A stretch of DNA of 50,364 nucleotides, from the NCBI GenBank assembly GCA_021851715.1, contig JAJZCR010000022.1, positions 1 through 50,364 on the forward strand. Reading direction: 5' to 3'. Shown piece after piece: positions 25,069 through 33,654 of the stretch. Each line of letters opens with the position of its first letter. Within the stretch, counting starts at the first letter, position 1. This DNA comes from Planctomycetota bacterium (GTDB lineage Bacteria; Planctomycetota; Phycisphaerae; WQYP01). The notes below the pieces were generated by a model. That model worked only from the letters and a program-made list of their open reading frames with translations. It was not told the origin of the DNA and did no database searches. The position numbers and the translations under genes are program-made.

Positions 25069-25253
25069 AGGCGGCTGCCAGCCCGGCCAGGCAATAGCCC
25101 AGTTGGATAATGGCCCCCCCCGGTTCTCCAAAAATTACCCGGGCGGCTCATCAGCGCTGCAATGACCGCCGCAAATTTTAGATTTCTACGGTATCATCTA
25201 ACCTTGGTAAGTTTGCCTGAAGGCTGTTCTTTCCGCCGCCCCAGCGAGTAGCT

Positions 25254-26039
25254 ATGAGCCAGACATCCAATCTGCAAATCATCGTGCTTGGCTCCGGTAC
25301 TTCTGCCGGCGTTCCCATGATCGGATGCCATTGCCCCGTATGCTCCAGCACCGACCCTCGCGACCGCCGCACGCGATGCAGTTTGGCAGTTCGTTATGAC
25401 CAGCATGAAATACTTATTGATACGGCCCCCGAACTGCGCCTTCAAGCCGTAGGCAATGCACTCGATCGCGTGGAAGCCGTCGTGTTTACCCATGCCCACG
25501 CCGACCATATCTTCGGCCTCGACGATATCCGCCGCTACAATACCGTGCTGGGGCGCCCCATTGGAGTCTATGCCAATGCCGAAACCCTGGGCGTTTTGCA
25601 ACGGGCCTTCCCCTACGCATTTAACAAACTCACAGACACCGGCGTCTATCGACCGGAACTGGTACCGCATGTCATCAACGGCCCGTTCGACCTTCTCGGC
25701 CGCACCTGGACACCCATTCCATTGCGGCACGGACGCGGCGACGTACTCGGCTTTCGCATCGGGAATTTTGCCTATTGCACGGATTGCTCACAAATTCTCC
25801 CGCAGTCCATGGCCCTGCTGCAAAATCTGGACACCTTGATTATTGACGCCCTGCGGCCACACCCCCACCCCACTCATTTTTCCTTTACCCAGGCCGTTGC
25901 CATGATTAACAATCTTAAGCCGCGTCAGGCTTTTCTCACCCATCTTTCGCACGATGTTTTTCACGCCCAGGCCGAAGCCGATTTACCCGCACCGATAAAA
26001 ATCTGCTATGATGGCATGCAGCTCAGCGTGACGTTGTGA
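25254..26039 (+). CDS. MBL-fold metallo-hydrolase, PhnP-like
   Basis: A 261-residue cytoplasmic metallo-beta-lactamase-fold hydrolase. The zinc-binding motif is FTHAHADHIFGLDDIR, with further ligands in PLRHGRGDVLGFRIG, CTDCSQI and LTHLSHD. The N-terminal GSGTSAGVPMIGCHCPVCSS adds the extra Cys cluster seen in PhnP-type cyclic-phosphodiesterases. No phosphonate genes are nearby, so the natural substrate is uncertain. The ATG follows a 185-base gap after ftsQ in which I see no gene. Carbonic anhydrase begins 32 bases downstream. Confidence 0.85.
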   Translation: MSQTSNLQIIVLGSGTSAGVPMIGCHCPVCSSTDPRDRRTRCSLAVRYDQHEILIDTAPELRLQAVGNALDRVEAVVFTHAHADHIFGLDDIRRYNTVLGRPIGVYANAETLGVLQRAFPYAFNKLTDTGVYRPELVPHVINGPFDLLGRTWTPIPLRHGRGDVLGFRIGNFAYCTDCSQILPQSMALLQNLDTLIIDALRPHPHPTHFSFTQAVAMINNLKPRQAFLTHLSHDVFHAQAEADLPAPIKICYDGMQLSVTL

Positions 26040-26071
26040 TCACGCGGGTTTGACCGAAAAGATAAGGCTTT

Positions 26072-26647
26072 ATGGCAATTCTCGATGAAATTCTTGCGCA
26101 CAACCGCACCTTTGTGCAGCAGCGCGCTTATGAACCCCTGCGCACCGACCGGTTTCCATCCAAACGCATGGTCATTTTAACCTGCATGGACACCAGGCTG
26201 GTGGAACTTCTGCCACAAGCCATGGGGGTGCGCAATGGCGATGTCAAACTTATCAAAAACGCCGGAGCCATTGTTTCCCACCCGTTTGGCAGTGTGATGC
26301 GAAGTATTCTGGTGGCGGTGTATGAGCTTGGTGCCAGCGAAATCGCCGTGGTTGGGCACCATGGTTGCGGCATGGCGGGGCTGAACTGCCAGGGCGTACT
26401 GGAAAAAATGCGGCATCGCGGTGTGAGCGATCAGGTGTTGACCACGCTGGAAAATGCCGGCATCAACCTGCATACGTGGCTGACCGGATTCGACCGCGTG
26501 GAAGATGGTGTGCGGCAAAGCGTGGCCATGATTCGCCGCCACCCACTTTTGCCCCGCGACGTATGCGTCCATGGATTGGTGATGAATCCGGAAACCGGCT
26601 GGCTGGACCTGCTGATCCGCGGAGATGCACCACCGGCAAATTCCTAA
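26072..26647 (+). CDS. Beta-class carbonic anhydrase
   Basis: Interconverts CO2 and bicarbonate. This 191-residue protein has the beta-class zinc ligands and dyad: C38 with D40 and R42 in LTCMDTR, and H96 with C99 in VVGHHGCGM. It is of the short, YvdA-like type, lacking the longer C-terminal arm of plant-like enzymes. GATAAGG lies just upstream of the ATG. It converges with the next minus-strand gene, the two overlapping by four bases at the stops. Confidence 0.88.
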   Translation: MAILDEILAHNRTFVQQRAYEPLRTDRFPSKRMVILTCMDTRLVELLPQAMGVRNGDVKLIKNAGAIVSHPFGSVMRSILVAVYELGASEIAVVGHHGCGMAGLNCQGVLEKMRHRGVSDQVLTTLENAGINLHTWLTGFDRVEDGVRQSVAMIRRHPLLPRDVCVHGLVMNPETGWLDLLIRGDAPPANS

Positions 26648-27330
26648 ATGGTGTCGTGCCGTTGTAAAGAAATGATCCACTCCGGCGTACTGGCCAGATA
26701 TTTTTTCAGCAGCTTGCGGCGATGCGTATAATAAAGGCTCAGCCAGCCTTGGCCGCACAGGCCCAGAGCAACAATAGATCCGTACGCTATATACTCAATG
26801 CCGGTGATCAGCGATGTTACCGCCTTGGTGCCTCCGCCTACCGTCGCCATGGCCGTAACCATGCTGTGAATTTCTTTTTTCTCGGCAGCGCTCATCCAGC
26901 CCAGGCGCACTTCCAGCATCCACCACAAGCCCAATACCACAAACATTGACCCCAGCAGGAGTTGATTGCGAATAAGAATGGTCAGTGCCTCTGGCTTAAG
27001 ATGGTGAATGCGCTGTGCCTGCCAATACTCAATAAATCCGGCCACCGTCATCCATAAACCCATCACCAATCCCGTGAGGCTCAAGCCTCCGAAAAAGGCC
27101 ATGATCACCGTGAGGATACCGGCACTGATCAACCCACCCGCCGTGCGCTGGGCCACTTTTTGACATTTTAAAATTGGAGCCAGTTCCCGCTTGGCCGCGA
27201 TAATCTGGGCAATTTGTTCCCGCGACAGCGGCCCCGCCGTTCCATTTGCGCCCAGCAAAGCCGCCGCCCGCTCGTTACGCGGAGGCTCACTGGGCATTGG
27301 CACCGTCGAGCTGGTATCCATGGGTTCCAT
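26644..27330 (-). CDS. Membrane protein of unknown function
   Basis: About 228 residues, no family recognised. A cytoplasmic N-terminus of about 75 residues, including the charged LSREQIAQIIAAKRELAPILK, precedes four to five hydrophobic segments (from GGLISAGILTVIMAFFGGL to YGSIVALGLCGQGW), and a basic tail (YTHRRKLLKKYLAS) follows. The start is uncertain: I prefer the ATG at 27330, with a GGAA nine bases upstream; 27321 and 27372 are also possible. Its promoter side faces the tRNA gene. Confidence 0.6.
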   Translation of the reverse strand: MEPMDTSSTVPMPSEPPRNERAAALLGANGTAGPLSREQIAQIIAAKRELAPILKCQKVAQRTAGGLISAGILTVIMAFFGGLSLTGLVMGLWMTVAGFIEYWQAQRIHHLKPEALTILIRNQLLLGSMFVVLGLWWMLEVRLGWMSAAEKKEIHSMVTAMATVGGGTKAVTSLITGIEYIAYGSIVALGLCGQGWLSLYYTHRRKLLKKYLASTPEWIISLQRHDTI

Positions 27331-27487
27331 CAGATATTTTCCATTCGCCCCGGGCCAATCAACATGCGGCATCGGGAAGTCTGAATTTCCGCCCGCCCCA
27401 CAACTTCCGATAGCTCCTCAACCCCGATTATCATACTCGCGAACTCACAAGGAGTTCAAATTCCGTCTCCGGTAGGACAATTGAAAC

Positions 27488-27561
27488 TGCGCTTGGCGGG
27501 ACTCGAACCCACAACCGTCCGCTTAGAAGGCGGATGCTCTATCCAGTTGAGCTACAAGCGC
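27488..27561 (-). tRNA. tRNA-Arg (anticodon TCT)
   Basis: A 74-base cloverleaf on the minus strand. The acceptor stem pairs GCGCTTG with CAAGCGC, the D arm is GCTCAACTGGATAGAGC, the anticodon stem TCCGC/GCGGA encloses CTTCTAA with anticodon TCT (reads AGA), and the T arm is GTGGGTTCGAGTCCCGC. The discriminator base is A and CCA is not encoded. It stands alone between convergently and divergently read genes. Confidence 0.95.
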
Positions 27562-27732
27562 CAGTATGCAACCTGGCCACAAAGCCGCACTGCCGGCGAC
27601 AAACCTCACCTCTTAGTTATGCTACCATGGATTTTCCATGCTGGTAACTCCCCGCCGCCGCACTTGATTCCACGACCCGCATTGCATACACTCAAAAGCG
27701 TTGGCAAGGTACGGTTTAAGGAGTCATCCATT

Positions 27733-27972
27733 ATGCCCATCTATGAATACAAATGTAAAAAATGTGGTGCCAATTTTGAACATCTGGCCGCCAGCATGCG
27801 CAACGCCGACGAAGCCGTTCAATGCCCCACCTGCCATGCCCGGCAGACCAAACGGAAGATTTCCGTCTTTGCCGTCGCGGCAGCGGATGCCGGCGGCGCT
27901 TGCATGGAAGCGCCCGCTGGCGGTACATGCTGCTGTGGCAACATGAAAGGTTCCTGCGGCGGTCGAGCGTAA
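27733..27972 (+). CDS. FmdB-type zinc-ribbon protein
   Basis: A 79-residue protein with the FmdB/CxxC regulatory-protein zinc ribbon: MPIYEYKCKKCGANFEHLA, then CPTCHARQTKRKIS, giving a four-Cys site. A Gly/Cys-rich tail (GGTCCCGNMKGSCGG) is also usual in the family. The role is poorly known; a regulator role for amidase genes was proposed for the founding member. An AAGGAG site lies ten bases before the ATG at 27733. The frame is open further upstream, but that reading runs through the tRNA gene and is rejected. Confidence 0.88.
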   Translation: MPIYEYKCKKCGANFEHLAASMRNADEAVQCPTCHARQTKRKISVFAVAAADAGGACMEAPAGGTCCCGNMKGSCGGRA

Positions 27973-28034
27973 GATTCCCCCAAGAAACCTGTTGCAGCGC
28001 CTGACGCCGTTGGCTGCGTTGGAGAGTATGGTAG

Positions 28035-28568
28035 ATGCCCAGTTCCCCCATCATTGACCGCCGCATCCTGATGTTTGTGGATGACATCTACGAAGATCTG
28101 GAGCTTTGGTACCCGAAATATCGCCTGCAGGAAGCGGGCGCAAAAGTCACCCTGGCCGGCCCCCGGGCAGGCACCCGATACACCGGCAAACATGGCTATC
28201 CCGCCACCTCGGACCTGGCCATTGGCGAGGTCGAAGCTCAAAATTTTGATGGTGTCGTACTGGCCGGCGGATTTGCGCCCGACAAGCTGCGACGCGATGA
28301 AAAAGTCAAGGATTTGGTCCGCCATTTTCATCAGCGACGGCAACTGGTGGCGGCAATATGCCACGGCGGATGGATCGCCATTTCCGCCGGCGTTTATTCC
28401 GGCGTAAAAGTAACCGGATCGCCCGGCATTAAGGATGATCTGATCAATGCCGGCGCTCTATGGATGGATGCCGAGGTAGTGGTGGACCGGCATTTTGTAA
28501 GCTCACGCAAGCCCGATGATCTGCCGGCTTTCTGCCGTGGCATTTTTCAGGTTTTAGCCGCTCAATAA
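28035..28568 (+). CDS. DJ-1/PfpI family protein
   Basis: A 177-residue protein of the DJ-1/PfpI superfamily (class I glutamine-amidotransferase-like fold). The nucleophile is C109 in VAAICHGGWIAIS, with E20 in DDIYEDLELWYP as the partner acid, and GVVLAGGFAPDKLRRD is the typical loop before it. Members act as proteases, glyoxalases or protein/nucleotide deglycases; which applies here is unclear. GGAGAG precedes the ATG. Expression may be shared with the zinc-ribbon gene 62 bases upstream. Confidence 0.9.
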   Translation: MPSSPIIDRRILMFVDDIYEDLELWYPKYRLQEAGAKVTLAGPRAGTRYTGKHGYPATSDLAIGEVEAQNFDGVVLAGGFAPDKLRRDEKVKDLVRHFHQRRQLVAAICHGGWIAISAGVYSGVKVTGSPGIKDDLINAGALWMDAEVVVDRHFVSSRKPDDLPAFCRGIFQVLAAQ

Positions 28569-28693
28569 AATTAGCCCCGCCCGGCCTGTCGAATCAGCCT
28601 TATTCCCCCCACGCATGATGGCAAATCCGGCCCTTCTGGATATACTTTCGCCTTGGTTGTATGCTCAAATGAAATTAACAGGAGTTAAATCAG

Positions 28694-30568
28694 GTGATTA
28701 AAGTAGCAATGATTGGTGCGGGCAGTGTGGTCTTTTCCCGCAATTTGACCGGCGATATCCTCAGTTTCCCGGAATTCCGCAATGCGTCGTTTTCCTACAT
28801 GGATATCGACCGCGACCGGCTGGAAGTGGGAGCGGCCCTGTGCCGTAAAATAAGTAAATCCATCGGGGCCAAACCTAAAATTGACCATACCACCAATCGC
28901 CGCAAGGCCCTTGAAGGTGCAGACTTTGTCATCAACATGGTGCAGATCGGTGGTTTTAATTCCACCCTGGTGGATTTTGAAATCCCACGCAAATACGGCC
29001 TCAATTTCACCATCGCCGACACCACCGGCCCGGGAGGCCTTTTTCGGGCCTTGCGTACCTACCCCATGCTGACCGGCCTGTGCCGGGACATGATGGAAGT
29101 ATGCCCGCGGGCCACGCTGCTGAATTATTCCAATCCCATGAGCATGAACATGCAAACCATTTACCGCACCAGCAATATCCATGCGGTAGGCCTGTGCCAC
29201 AGCGTACAGGGCACGTTTGACCAGCTTATGAGCTACATCGGTGAAAAGTCGGAAGATGTGGCCTTTCTGTGCGCGGGCATTAATCACATGGCGTTTTACC
29301 TGAAAATTGAAAAAAATGGCGTGGACCTTTACCCACGCCTCTTTGCCGCCATGAAACGCCCCGAGGTGTACACCTCGAACCGGGTCCGTTTTGAGCTGAT
29401 GAAGGTCCTGGGCCATTTCGTCACCGAATCCAGTGAACACAACGCCGAATACAATCCCTACTTTATTCCGCGCGGGCCGGAAATCGTCAAAAAATATGAT
29501 GTGCCCATTGATGAGTATCTGCGGCGCTGCGACGGCATCGTCGATGAATTCGCCCGCCTCAAGGCGATGGTCAAGACCAATACTCCCATGGAGCATCACC
29601 GCAGCCATGAATTTGGCAGCGCGATCATTCATTCCATGGTCACCGGCCAGCCACGCGTCGTCTACGGCAACATGCCCAACCGCGGAGCCATCAGCAACCT
29701 CCCCTCCACCGCCATCGCCGAGGTACCGACCCTCGTGGATCGCAGTGGCCTGCAATTTACCACCGTGGGCGATCTGCCTCCGCAACTTATCGCGTACATG
29801 CAGCCGCACGTAAGCCAGCATGAACTCTTTATTCGCGCCGCGTTGGAAGGCAAGCGCGAATATGTGTATCAGGCGGCCATGTTTGACCCGCTGACCGCCG
29901 CCACTTTAAGCCTCGACAAAATCGTGGAACTCTGCGATGAAATGATCGCGGCCCACGGCAATTTTCTGCCCAAACTCGATACGCCCAGGCTGATTCCCAC
30001 CAGTGGTCGCACCTTTGGTGCGGTGAATGCCCGCGATCTGCGCCGCAGTTGGGATGCTGTTCATAGGCGCCAGCATGAAACCGCCATTCAGACCTGGAAC
30101 CTCATCGGTCCATTTAAAATCCCGGAAAAATCCCTGCAGCCGCTCCGCGTCAAGACCCCCCTGGAATCCAAAGCCTGGCTGGGGCAGGACGGCAAAGTGG
30201 CGATCAAGGAATCAATTCGCACCGACGGCGCAATATTCAAATGGAAAAAAACCCAGGCGGATCATCGTGGTTTTGTCAATTTATCCTCCGAACTCGGACA
30301 CGTCGAATCCGTGATCGGTTATGGTTACACGACCTATTCCAGCGTGCATCCGCGTGATACGCAGCTGCGCTGCGGCAGCGATGATGGCATAGCAATATGG
30401 CTCAATGGAAAACTGATCCACGAAAACAATATCAACCGTGGATTTTCACAGGATCAGGATGTGGTACCGATTCACCTGAATGCCGGCGTAAATCATATTG
30501 TGGTCAAAATCCATAACAACAGGGCGGGCTGGGGTTTTGGAGTGTCCATCGACAAGGCAAATTTTTAA
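28694..30568 (+). CDS. GH4 family glycosidase with a C-terminal jelly-roll domain
   Basis: A 624-residue protein. Residues 1 to about 455 are an NAD- and Mn-dependent glycoside hydrolase of family 4 (alpha-galactosidase/alpha-glucosidase/glucuronidase group). Visible features are the NAD-binding VAMIGAGSVVFSRNL, MDIDRDRLE, LLNYSNPMSMN, and the Mn ligands C168 in VGLCHSV and H198 in GINHMAF. GH4 enzymes are normally 430-480 residues. Residues about 468-624 add a beta-rich domain opening with WNLIGPF and containing GSDDGIAIWLNGKLIHENN and LNAGVNHIVVKIHNNRAGWGF, which looks like a PA14- or CBM-like module. There is no signal peptide. The start is GTG with AGGAG upstream. Substrate is not evident. 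Confidence 0.88.
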   Translation: MIKVAMIGAGSVVFSRNLTGDILSFPEFRNASFSYMDIDRDRLEVGAALCRKISKSIGAKPKIDHTTNRRKALEGADFVINMVQIGGFNSTLVDFEIPRKYGLNFTIADTTGPGGLFRALRTYPMLTGLCRDMMEVCPRATLLNYSNPMSMNMQTIYRTSNIHAVGLCHSVQGTFDQLMSYIGEKSEDVAFLCAGINHMAFYLKIEKNGVDLYPRLFAAMKRPEVYTSNRVRFELMKVLGHFVTESSEHNAEYNPYFIPRGPEIVKKYDVPIDEYLRRCDGIVDEFARLKAMVKTNTPMEHHRSHEFGSAIIHSMVTGQPRVVYGNMPNRGAISNLPSTAIAEVPTLVDRSGLQFTTVGDLPPQLIAYMQPHVSQHELFIRAALEGKREYVYQAAMFDPLTAATLSLDKIVELCDEMIAAHGNFLPKLDTPRLIPTSGRTFGAVNARDLRRSWDAVHRRQHETAIQTWNLIGPFKIPEKSLQPLRVKTPLESKAWLGQDGKVAIKESIRTDGAIFKWKKTQADHRGFVNLSSELGHVESVIGYGYTTYSSVHPRDTQLRCGSDDGIAIWLNGKLIHENNINRGFSQDQDVVPIHLNAGVNHIVVKIHNNRAGWGFGVSIDKANF

Positions 30569-30589
30569 GCCTGTCGCCGGCAGCCTCCC

Positions 30590-30619
30590 TGGCCGGAATC
30601 CCATCGGGGTGCCCGGCCA
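30590..30619. terminator. Inverted repeat between convergent genes
   Basis: TGGCCGG (30590-30596) and CCGGCCA (30613-30619) form a perfect 7-bp stem, with a small CCC/GGG pairing inside the loop, between the GH4 gene and the convergent lipoprotein gene. There is no T-run on either strand, so termination activity is uncertain. Confidence 0.35.
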
Positions 30620-30638
30620 CCGCAATTTCGACCGCAGC

Positions 30639-31154
30639 CTATCTGGGCACCTGCGGCAATACGTGCGATTGCCGAGGCGGATGGGGTTGTGTCGCCGCCG
30701 GCGGATGGAGTGTGACATCGCGCGAAATCAGCGGCAAATGCGGACTGAAATTGTAAACCGTGGGCTTGGCACCGATCCAGGCCCTGGCCAAAAATAAATC
30801 ACCATCCGCATCCAGTCCGTCGAAATGAATCGTTTCCCCGGGCTTGGCTTCCAGAGTCGGCGTCCGCCGGCCATTCTTAAACAGCAGGGAATTGGAATCC
30901 CACCAGGCGACACGCCGCCCCTGGGCAATGCGCACCAGGGCCTCGTGCAGCCAGGGGCTAACCGAATATACCCGCGCCCTGCCCTGTCGCGGGTAAACCG
31001 CTCCATAGTGAATGACCGTAGGCTGGCTCGCACAGCCGGCCAGGCAGCCGATCCACACCAGCAGGGCGACTGAAACCAGCCGGACTAATCGCCGGCGGCG
31101 GGGCCGGTGAAAATGAAAGTTTCCAACTGGTAAAGTGCATGATGAATCGGTCAT
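30639..31154 (-). CDS. Small lipoprotein of unknown function
   Basis: A 171-residue protein. A basic N-terminus (RPRRRRLVRL) and hydrophobic segment end in the lipobox CLAGC, so C41 would be lipidated and the protein anchored in the envelope. The mature part is mostly beta-prone, with WLHEALVRIAQGRRVAWWDSNSLLF and a His/Pro-rich end; no family is recognised. It lies downstream of, and in the same direction as, the outer-membrane protein gene, with a gap of about 87 bases. Confidence 0.6.
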   Translation of the reverse strand: MTDSSCTLPVGNFHFHRPRRRRLVRLVSVALLVWIGCLAGCASQPTVIHYGAVYPRQGRARVYSVSPWLHEALVRIAQGRRVAWWDSNSLLFKNGRRTPTLEAKPGETIHFDGLDADGDLFLARAWIGAKPTVYNFSPHLPLISRDVTLHPPAATQPHPPRQSHVLPQVPR

Positions 31155-31241
31155 GTTCTATCCGGCAGTTTTATTTCAGGCCTTATCGCGCCCAGCCTGA
31201 AATATCATTATATGCTGGAGCCACGCCGGAAAAAACGCCGG

Positions 31242-32279
31242 CTAAAATTTGCCGCGGATCAGAAATGCCACGTACGGGGCGTTGGCAATTTGGGCCTGCG
31301 GCTGCAGGGACCGTATATCAAAACCGCGCATGAATTCCTGGTTAAAGGCGTAGCCCAGTGCCACACTGATATCACAGAGCGGCTCATGAATAACCCGGAT
31401 ACCCGCTTCAATCCGGCTGAATTCCATAAAAAGACGCTGGTGGTCTGGGTACGTATTAATGGTGTACCCCTCAAAATAATTCTGAAAATCGGCAAAGCCG
31501 TAGAGGCCCTTGATGATGCGATACGATACCTCCGCCCGGCCGTCAATCGGCGCTTCGTAATAGCCGAGCAGTTGGATCTGTGGCAGCGGATGAAGGCGGA
31601 TTTCATCGGTTGGATATCCCAGTCGCCAGTATGTCCGTTTGGCGCGATGTTCCCATGCGAATCCCGGCAGGGGTACATCGGGCAGCAGGCCGCCATTGCC
31701 GATGTAATCCAGGGTGAGATCGAACTGGTCTTCAGGCGAAATCCGCCGCTGCAGTTGAATATGTCCCAGGCCGTAGTAAGCCCGCGAATCTCCGAACGGG
31801 CTGTTGCCTGAATACCCACCGCCCAGAACCACGCCCAAATCCCAGCGGCTGTTCCGGAGGAGATGTGCTCCCAGCACCAGTGATTGATCGGTCAGTTGCT
31901 CCGGCAGCAGCGGGCTGTGGGTGCCCAGGTCAACATACATCACGCGATACCCGATGGCCGGAGAATATGCATTATCCGGCTGGAATCGAATTCTTCCGTA
32001 TGAATTGTACCAGAAGATGTGCGCGGATTGACCATCGTTGCGAATCCACGCCTTGTTTTCCTCCATCGGGTGATCCCACGTCTGGGCGATTTCCGAACCC
32101 ACCCATGGATTGAGGGTCAAAAGCGGAGGCGCATCAGCACGCAGCGGCACAGCGCCGCCACTTGTAACCAATGCCATCAGGCCAAACCATAACAGAAAAT
32201 ATGTAAAGTTGATTCCGCCGGGTGTAAATTTTCTGGTTTTCAATATCCTGTATCCTGCAGCACACCATCGCCTGTTCAT
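31242..32279 (-). CDS. Predicted outer-membrane beta-barrel protein
   Basis: A 345-residue exported protein. A long basic start is followed by the hydrophobic FTYFLLWFGLMALVTSGG and a likely signal-peptidase site after LRADA. The mature part alternates short aromatic-rich beta strands (for example YRVMYVDLGTHSP, WDLGVVLGGGYSGNS, QFDLTLDYIGNGG, FMEFSRIEAGIRVIH) and ends in a phenylalanine, the usual C-terminal residue for outer-membrane barrel insertion. The start is either the ATG at 32279 (GGAG four bases upstream) or 32282; an open frame to 32480 overlaps the divergent gene and is rejected. Cargo or role is not known. Confidence 0.7.
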   Translation of the reverse strand: MNRRWCAAGYRILKTRKFTPGGINFTYFLLWFGLMALVTSGGAVPLRADAPPLLTLNPWVGSEIAQTWDHPMEENKAWIRNDGQSAHIFWYNSYGRIRFQPDNAYSPAIGYRVMYVDLGTHSPLLPEQLTDQSLVLGAHLLRNSRWDLGVVLGGGYSGNSPFGDSRAYYGLGHIQLQRRISPEDQFDLTLDYIGNGGLLPDVPLPGFAWEHRAKRTYWRLGYPTDEIRLHPLPQIQLLGYYEAPIDGRAEVSYRIIKGLYGFADFQNYFEGYTINTYPDHQRLFMEFSRIEAGIRVIHEPLCDISVALGYAFNQEFMRGFDIRSLQPQAQIANAPYVAFLIRGKF

Positions 32280-32397
32280 CATTCTCCATGAAAACTTAAT
32301 TGTGTCCAGAGACCAGCGGGACTTTTGACCGCAATTGTGGTAAAAAAAGGTGTCCGTGGAATTTAGGGCCGGAGTGTGCCTGACAAAATGGAATACG

Positions 32398-33105
32398 ATG
32401 CCGATGAAATCCGTCCTGGTGATGCAGCACACTCCCGCGGAAACCATCGGTTCCATTGCCGCGCCGCTCGCGGCCGCCAAAGTCGACGTTCATACCTGTG
32501 AGGTTTTTCGCCGGCAGAGTGTGCCCACGGACATTCAGAATTATTCCGGGTTAATCATGATGGGCGGCCCGATGAGCGTCTATGAGCAGGATCGCCACCC
32601 CTTCATCCAGTCGGAAATGGCTTTAATTCAATCCGCCATGGCCGCCGGAAAACCGGTGCTTGGCATCTGCCTAGGCAGCCAGTTAATTGCCGCGGCTCTC
32701 GGTGCCCGGGTTTATCCCGGCCGAAAAAAGGAAATCGGCTGGCTGAAGGTGCGACTGTATGAAGGCGGTATGCGCGATCCTTTATTCATCGGTGTACCGT
32801 TTTCGTTCACCGCATTTCACTGGCATGGCGACATTTTTGAAGTGCCCAAAAATGCCACCCCCCTGCTGGGCTCGGATATCACCGCGTGTCAGGGCTTTCG
32901 GTTCGGAACGCGAACATGGGCGATGCTGTGTCATCTGGAAGTAACGGCAGAATCAATCCAGACCATGGTTCGCTCCTTTCCAGATGAACTGAAAGCCGCC
33001 GGTGTCAAATCCGACCTGCTCATCGCCCAGACCTCCACTTATATGCCGGAGCTTCTCACCATCAGTAAAAACGTCTTTTCACGGTGGACAGCGCTATTGA
33101 CATAG
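32398..33105 (+). CDS. Class I glutamine amidotransferase (GMP-synthase-like)
   Basis: A 235-residue stand-alone class I amidotransferase domain. The nucleophile is C91 in VLGICLGSQLIA, and the His-Glu pair is H179 and E181 in MLCHLEVT; MMGGPMSVYEQ is the typical oxyanion region. No synthetase domain is attached and no partner gene is adjacent, so the acceptor of the ammonia, or a hydrolase role on gamma-glutamyl compounds, is unknown. The ATG at 32398 is six codons before the conserved start VLVMQHTP; the longer open frame from 32350 has no site. Dut follows 58 bases later. Confidence 0.85.
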   Translation: MPMKSVLVMQHTPAETIGSIAAPLAAAKVDVHTCEVFRRQSVPTDIQNYSGLIMMGGPMSVYEQDRHPFIQSEMALIQSAMAAGKPVLGICLGSQLIAAALGARVYPGRKKEIGWLKVRLYEGGMRDPLFIGVPFSFTAFHWHGDIFEVPKNATPLLGSDITACQGFRFGTRTWAMLCHLEVTAESIQTMVRSFPDELKAAGVKSDLLIAQTSTYMPELLTISKNVFSRWTALLT

Positions 33106-33163
33106 CCGCCAAATTTGCCGAACTTCTCGCCAACCAGGCCATCGCATCTCTTTGGAGTATCTT

Positions 33164-33646
33164 ATGAAAAATGAAGCCCTACCCGTCACACCGGAGGTCA
33201 CCCTGGAACTGGCCTGGCTGGAACACGGTCGCGGCCTGCAGCCCCCGGCCTACCAGACAACCAGTGCCGCGGGTATGGATTTGCAGGCGGCGATTACCGA
33301 ACCGATCGTGTTGCCTCCAATGCAGCGCCGCGCCATTCCCTGCGGTTTTATTCTGGCCATTCCGCCGGGGTTTGAAGCTCAAATTCGCCCACGTTCCGGC
33401 CTGGCCATGAAACACGGTGTAAGCGTGCCCAATGCCCCGGGAACCATAGATGCCGATTATCGCGGGGAATTGCAGGTTATTCTCATCAACTTCGGCAGCG
33501 AACCGTTTGAAATTACCCGCGGAATGCGAATCGCCCAGATGGTGATTTCTCCCGTCGTGCAAGCCAGGTGGCAGATTCAAGCCAGTCCGGCGGAGCTGGC
33601 GCCAACTCAACGCGGCACCGGAGGGTTCGGGAGTACCGGCCATTAG
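33164..33646 (+). CDS. dut: dUTP diphosphatase
   Basis: Hydrolyses dUTP to dUMP, keeping uracil out of DNA and feeding thymidylate synthase. 160 residues with all five trimeric dUTPase motifs: AGMDLQA, PRSGLAMKHGV, GTIDADYRGE with the uracil-pocket residues, RGMRIAQMV, and the C-terminal P-loop-like RGTGGFGSTG that closes over the active site. The ATG at 33164 has GGAG eight bases upstream. It ends eight bases before the converging lipoprotein gene. Confidence 0.96.
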   Translation: MKNEALPVTPEVTLELAWLEHGRGLQPPAYQTTSAAGMDLQAAITEPIVLPPMQRRAIPCGFILAIPPGFEAQIRPRSGLAMKHGVSVPNAPGTIDADYRGELQVILINFGSEPFEITRGMRIAQMVISPVVQARWQIQASPAELAPTQRGTGGFGSTGH

Positions 33647-33654
33647 CCGGAATT

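Noticed and set aside
27481..27732. Upstream extension of the zinc-ribbon gene
   Set aside because: This reading runs straight through the tRNA-Arg gene; the conserved start is the ATG at 27733 with a good AAGGAG site.
28685..29821. 378-codon minus-strand reading frame
   Set aside because: It lies entirely opposite the GH4 gene, whose motifs are clear, and has His/Gly-rich shadow composition.
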